Source: CALMFG01 sp963674805 (GTDB lineage Bacteria > Bacillota > Clostridia > Christensenellales > CALMFG01). Taken from it: a stretch of DNA of 64,000 nt. Below, piece by piece: positions 60,536 through 64,000 of the stretch (position 1 is the stretch's first letter; each line of letters opens with the position of its first letter). A program made the translations under genes and the position numbers. The stretch is from the NCBI GenBank assembly GCA_963674805.2, contig CAXXNY010000022.1, positions 1-64,000 of the forward strand, written 5' to 3'. The notes beneath the pieces are model-generated. The model was not told the origin of the DNA, ran no database searches, and was given only the letters and a program-made list of their open reading frames with translations.

Positions 60536-61456
60536 TCAGGCCGCCGGCTCCACTACGGTTCTTGTCTTCGAAAACGAGATGATATAAATACCTGCGATAA
60601 CCAATATCATCCCAGCCACATGCTGAATTTGAACGGCCTCTTTTAAAATCAAGAATGAAAGCAGAACCGATGTCACCGGCATCACACCCGTAAATCCTGC
60701 CGCCACCGATACTGAAACATGCGCAACTCCGCTGAACCAGCAGATATAGGCGAGCACGGTACACAGCAAACCGTAAATCAGCAGCGGGATAAAGTCTGCG
60801 CCGGACAACGCGCTGAACGCGAAGGTCCTGCTTTCAAGCATCGATACCGGCAGAAACATCAGTAGCGCAAAGAGGATAATGATCATCGTGCTGGTGATCG
60901 GCTTATCGGTATATGAGAGTTTCTTTCTGAAAATCGTAAACAGGCATTCCCCGACCACGGCGAGCAGTACGAGAAAGTTGCCGAAATACCGCAAGCTCCC
61001 TGATGAATTTTCGGCCGCCGTCCCCGTAGTGTTGATTAAGAGTATGCCGGCAACGCAGACCGCGATGCCGATCCACGCTTTAAAATGGATGCGCTCTTTT
61101 AGCATCAGCAGAGATAACAGAGATAATACCGCCGGACCGCTGCTGGTGATAATCCCGCTCTCGGTGGCGGATGTAAATTTAAGACCGTACAGCAGAAATA
61201 CGCGGAACAGAAACATCCCTGTTAATGCCTGTAAAAATAAAAAGAGAAAATCCTTTTTCTGAAATTTCATTTTAAACACATTGCCTTCGATCAGCCACGC
61301 AAGCGGGAAAATAGCGACCAGCGAGATTAACAGCGTAATGGTTTGGGACAGAAAGACAGGAAACACGCCGATAACAACCTTGCCCACCACTACCGAACTC
61401 CCGGCAAGCGCCATCCCTGCGGCCAGCCAAATATATGCGCCGAATTTATGCTTCAT
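60536..61456 (-). CDS. EamA/DMT-family transporter
   Basis: The 306-residue protein has ten helices arranged as two EamA repeats (first about residues 8-140, second about 155-295). The second repeat has LICTVLAYICWFSGVAHVSVSVAAGFTGVMPV, a typical EamA signature. DMT proteins export or import small metabolites, often amino acids, nucleosides or vitamins. The gene is divergent from a MocR-type regulator, with about 105 bases between starts. In many Bacillota such a regulator controls the neighbouring transporter and senses a PLP-linked amino acid or vitamin B6. That relation is inferred here. Confidence 0.9.
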   Translation of the reverse strand: MKHKFGAYIWLAAGMALAGSSVVVGKVVIGVFPVFLSQTITLLISLVAIFPLAWLIEGNVFKMKFQKKDFLFLFLQALTGMFLFRVFLLYGLKFTSATESGIITSSGPAVLSLLSLLMLKERIHFKAWIGIAVCVAGILLINTTGTAAENSSGSLRYFGNFLVLLAVVGECLFTIFRKKLSYTDKPITSTMIIILFALLMFLPVSMLESRTFAFSALSGADFIPLLIYGLLCTVLAYICWFSGVAHVSVSVAAGFTGVMPVTSVLLSFLILKEAVQIQHVAGMILVIAGIYIISFSKTRTVVEPAA

Positions 61457-61513
61457 GGTTTACTCCTTTTCATTGATGTGATAGAATCGTATCAGAAATA
61501 ATTGGTTCTATCC

Positions 61514-61547
61514 AGTTCCACTATTTTAATATTTCTATAGTACCACT
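61514..61547. promoter_or_regulatory. Direct repeats upstream of the MocR gene
   Basis: AGTTCCACT (61514-61522) and AGTACCACT (61539-61547) are direct repeats 25 bases apart between the divergent genes. MocR regulators often bind such direct repeats. AT-rich DNA between them (TATTTTAATATT) could hold a -10 box. Confidence 0.5.
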
Positions 61548-61561
61548 TCAAAAGGAGCATT

Positions 61562-62959
61562 ATGCTGTATATCAAACTCGACCGCAGCCGCAAAATATCG
61601 CTGACCCAGCAGCTTTATACCGGTATCATTGAAAAGATTTTGAACGGCGCCTTATCCGCAGGGGAAAAACTGCCCTCCAGCCGGAATTTAAGCCGGTCTC
61701 TGGGCGTATCGCGTAATGTTGTTTTAGAAGCATACGACCAGTTAACCGCCGAAGGGTTCATCGAATCTGCGCACGGCTCCGGCACGTATGTCGCCGACGG
61801 CACCCGGATGAACGGATACCGGATCGGTCAAGTTCCGCAAAAAAAACCTCTCACCGGCCTTTTATACGAACCGGATGATACGGTGATTGATTTTCGCACC
61901 GGCGTACCCGACTTGTCGCTGTTCCCGGTCAAAAAGTGGGGCGGACTATACCGCTCTGTCTGTGAGTCGCTTGACCCAATAACGCTGGACTACTATCAGG
62001 CGCTTGGCTGTTACGAACTGCGCTATGCACTGGCCCGGAGCTTAAACAAAACCCGCGGCGTGGTATGCGACGCCGATCATATTCTCATCACCACCGGAGC
62101 GGCGCAGGCCTTTGCCCTAACCGCACGCGTCCTTACGCCGAAAGAGCATGTCATCGTAGAGGATCCAATCAACAATGATATTTTGAAGATCATCAAGGCA
62201 TCCGGCGCCGATGTCCACCCCGTTATCGTAGACGATCAGGGCATCCGTGCCGACCTGCTGCCCGACCTCAACACGGTTAAATATATCTTCACCACCCCGT
62301 CCCATCACTTCCCTACAGGCGGTATCTTATCGGCCCAGCGCCGCATTGCGTTAATCCAGTACGCCGAGTCACACGGCGGATATGTGGTCGAAGACGATTA
62401 TGACAGCGAATACCGCTTTACCGGCGCACCCATCCATTCACTCCAAAGCCTGAATCCCGACCGCGTCATCTATGTCGGCACGTTCAGCAAAAAGCTGTTC
62501 CCTGCGCTGCGCATCGGCTATATGGTGCTGCCGCCCTCATTGATGGAGGCGTTTCTGAACGCCAAACATTTAGAGGACCTGCATTCTCCTGTGTTGGAGC
62601 AGCTGACGCTGGCACGCTTCATACAGGACGGACTGCTGGACCGCTATATCGCAAAATCAAGGCGAGTCTATCAGGAAAAACGCCGTTGTCTGGTGGATGC
62701 GCTGACACGGTATTTCGGCGGCCGTGTCATTGTGAAAGGCAGTGCAACAGGTATCCATTTAGTCGCTCAGTTCCCGGGTGTCCTTTTTGACAAAGAGAAG
62801 TTCGACCGCCTTTTAGCCGGAGGCGTCCGTCTGTATCCGATCGACGATCATACTATCACCAAAGGATTATTTGACGACACCCTGATGATCGGGTACGGCA
62901 ACATCAATAATGAACAAATTGAAGAAGGCATCCGGCGGATTCATGCGGTAATCACATAA
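61562..62959 (+). CDS. MocR-type regulator (GntR DNA-binding + aminotransferase domain)
   Basis: Residues 12-80 form a GntR winged helix-turn-helix (GEKLPSSRNLSRSLGVSRNVVLEAYDQLTAEGFIESAHGSGTYV). Residues 110-465 form a fold-I aminotransferase-like domain: ITTGAAQAFALTARVL, VVEDDYDSEYRF and VIYVGTFSKKLFPALRIGYMVLP with the PLP lysine (first Lys of SKK). These proteins act as PLP-sensing regulators of vitamin B6 synthesis, GABA use or transporters. AAAGGAG lies just before the ATG. Divergent to an EamA transporter, its probable target. About 465 residues is normal length. Confidence 0.93.
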   Translation: MLYIKLDRSRKISLTQQLYTGIIEKILNGALSAGEKLPSSRNLSRSLGVSRNVVLEAYDQLTAEGFIESAHGSGTYVADGTRMNGYRIGQVPQKKPLTGLLYEPDDTVIDFRTGVPDLSLFPVKKWGGLYRSVCESLDPITLDYYQALGCYELRYALARSLNKTRGVVCDADHILITTGAAQAFALTARVLTPKEHVIVEDPINNDILKIIKASGADVHPVIVDDQGIRADLLPDLNTVKYIFTTPSHHFPTGGILSAQRRIALIQYAESHGGYVVEDDYDSEYRFTGAPIHSLQSLNPDRVIYVGTFSKKLFPALRIGYMVLPPSLMEAFLNAKHLEDLHSPVLEQLTLARFIQDGLLDRYIAKSRRVYQEKRRCLVDALTRYFGGRVIVKGSATGIHLVAQFPGVLFDKEKFDRLLAGGVRLYPIDDHTITKGLFDDTLMIGYGNINNEQIEEGIRRIHAVIT

Positions 62960-62961
62960 AA

Positions 62962-62988
62962 ACACACCCTTATACGGATGTGTCTTTT
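62962..62988 (+). terminator. Probable terminator of the MocR gene
   Basis: ACACACC can pair with GGATGTGT with one bulged base, followed by CTTTTAT. It lies directly after the stop. Confidence 0.55.
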
Positions 62989-63022
62989 ATGTCCTTATCT
63001 GAATTAGAATATTTGCTTGATT

Positions 63023-64000
63023 TTATTGGTTATAAAAGGCATTGATTGCCTCAAAATAAGCGTCGATATTATCCCAGCTTGATGCGGGCGGCAGGTCACA
63101 GCCCGTGGATATCGCGAAGTTATCGTATTTTGAGCAGGATTGGAGCAGGTTTGTCACCGCATCTTTCATCTCTTCCGGCGTGCCGTGTCTGAACAAAACC
63201 GGGTCTATATTCCCCATCACCATCAGGTCATTCGGCATCAGTTCCATAATCTGTACCATATCCATTGAATTGCCGAAATGATAAGCGTCTGCGCCCAGAG
63301 AAGCAATACCGTCAATACAGGGCACCACGTTCCCACAGTTATGATAGACAAAGATAAACTCCGTGTCCTTATAGGGCGCAATCATATCCCGGATATAGGC
63401 CGACGAAAACATCTCGCACAATTCCGGCGATAACAGCCCGGCAACCGGCTCCGCCATGACAACGCCGTCCGCTCCGGACTGTCTCAGCAGTTCAATATAC
63501 CCCTTGATAAATGCCGAAGCCTTCTTAAGCACCAGATTAACGGTTTCCGGTTCAATATAGCAGGCAACCATAATTTCTGTGATGTCCATCAGCCTGCCCG
63601 CCAGCGAGAACGGCCCGATAACGCCCGCAAACACCGGCCTGTCATTAATCAGTTCCTTGGCTTTCTTAATGCCTTCCGCATACAGAGCTGTTCTGCCCGC
63701 TCCGGCATTTGGAACCGCCAGCTTTTCCGCGTCCGCCATTGATGCTATAATTCTGTCTGTCACTGCCGCCACATCATCATCCGCAAACTTCAGCGGCGAA
63801 CCAAAAGCCTCGGCCTCAACCGACAAATCCATCATGGAAAGCGCCGCGCTCATCGGACACAGGTCGGCGACTATCTTCATCGCTTTCGCCTGTAAGTCCG
63901 CGTCGGTAATCAGTTCGGTCACGCTGACTCCCATTTTTTGCACTGCCGGAAAAGTCAACACCGGAAGCGTCAGTGTCCTATCCGTCTTCTGTTTTGTGAT
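63023..64000 (-). CDS. UroD-superfamily protein, corrinoid-methyltransferase-like (cut by window edge)
   Basis: The frame is open to the right edge, so about 326 residues are visible and the N-terminus lies outside. The conserved opening TLPVLTFPAVQKMGVSVTEL is visible just inside the edge and fits the UroD/MtaA/CmuA superfamily. Further on come GVIGPFSLAGRLMDITEI and GADGVVMAEPVAGLLSPELC. FIFVYHNCGNVVPCID and ISTGCDLPPASSWDNI provide a His-x-Cys ... Cys set, the zinc ligands of MtaA/MtbA-type corrinoid methyltransferases. True uroporphyrinogen decarboxylase lacks these. So a methyl transfer from a corrinoid protein is more likely than heme synthesis. No corrinoid protein gene is visible. An apparent GTG start at 63961 is too late for the fold. 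Confidence 0.88.
   Translation of the reverse strand: MTKQKTDRTLTLPVLTFPAVQKMGVSVTELITDADLQAKAMKIVADLCPMSAALSMMDLSVEAEAFGSPLKFADDDVAAVTDRIIASMADAEKLAVPNAGAGRTALYAEGIKKAKELINDRPVFAGVIGPFSLAGRLMDITEIMVACYIEPETVNLVLKKASAFIKGYIELLRQSGADGVVMAEPVAGLLSPELCEMFSSAYIRDMIAPYKDTEFIFVYHNCGNVVPCIDGIASLGADAYHFGNSMDMVQIMELMPNDLMVMGNIDPVLFRHGTPEEMKDAVTNLLQSCSKYDNFAISTGCDLPPASSWDNIDAYFEAINAFYNQ

Noticed and set aside
61562..62959. A plain aminotransferase role for the MocR protein
   Set aside because: The N-terminal GntR DNA-binding domain and divergent transporter indicate a regulator, although transaminase activity cannot be excluded.
1..64000. tRNA or rRNA genes, CRISPR arrays, insertion sequences, prophage, toxin-antitoxin pairs
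   Set aside because: I found no cloverleaf-like gene, no short regularly spaced repeats, no transposase or integrase, and the AbrB protein has no adjacent toxin. A covariance or profile search would be needed to exclude weak cases.

Overview
The window looks like chromosome of a strictly anaerobic, fermentative, low-to-mid GC member of the Bacillota (Clostridia-like). The main signs are a trimeric NADH-coupled [FeFe] hydrogenase, NAD-malic enzyme, an alcohol/aldehyde dehydrogenase fusion, a class B sortase with a large surface adhesin, FeoAB iron uptake, Gram-positive Shine-Dalgarno sites and frequent GTG/TTG starts. I cannot name a species. I saw no rRNA or tRNA genes, CRISPR array, prophage or insertion sequence. 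Most genes lie on the minus strand in short operons separated by clear intrinsic terminators.

Layout. 1-3.7 kb: a TetR-controlled RND efflux operon, cut by the left edge, with a well-formed promoter and operator. 3.8-5.1 kb: an ECF sigma factor and probable membrane anti-sigma factor. 5.3-7.1 kb: a putative redox operon (membrane polyferredoxin, small anchored protein, ferritin-like lipoprotein). 7.3-8.5 kb: malic enzyme. 8.6-13.8 kb: a complete arginine-to-spermidine operon (speA, speB, carboxyspermidine dehydrogenase, carboxyspermidine decarboxylase). 14-18.5 kb: a TspO-like protein, a beta-phosphoglucomutase-like enzyme, small membrane proteins, an AbrB regulator and an alpha/beta hydrolase whose frame is broken at a run of nine T. 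18.5-25.2 kb: a clostripain-like protease, an aldo/keto reductase with iron-sulfur tail, a DUF6320/acyltransferase pair and an unknown membrane protein.

25.2-28.6 kb: an S4 RNA-binding protein coupled to an ADH-ALDH fusion whose domain order is the reverse of AdhE. 28.7-34.5 kb: the hydrogenase operon, in which the NuoF-like subunit is fused to a GltD/NfnB-like flavoprotein. It has a long leader and a Rex-like palindrome just upstream of the promoter. 34.6-39.6 kb: MacAB-type export genes, then a heme-b/FMN-binding membrane protein. 39.7-44.2 kb: a seven-PAS histidine kinase and an HD-GYP response regulator. 44.4-46.9 kb: feoA, feoB and a 53-residue cysteine-rich FeoB partner, under repeated palindromic operators. 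47-49.3 kb: a two-gene membrane module of unknown role.

49.6-55 kb: a 1559-residue adhesin (five collagen-binding-like modules, seven Cna-B modules) and its adjacent class B sortase. The sorting signal is not LPXTG. 55-60.4 kb: an operon with the AmmeMemoRadiSam pair (an A+B fusion and the radical SAM protein), an unknown protein, a sugar aminotransferase and an ATP-grasp ligase. 60.5-63 kb: an EamA transporter divergent from a MocR-type regulator. The right edge cuts a UroD-superfamily protein with corrinoid-methyltransferase-like metal ligands.

Taken together the window is rich in redox and energy functions (hydrogenase, ADH-ALDH, malic enzyme, polyferredoxin, heme/FMN protein, iron uptake) and in cell-surface functions. 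Coordinates and motifs were read by eye; no database search was run.
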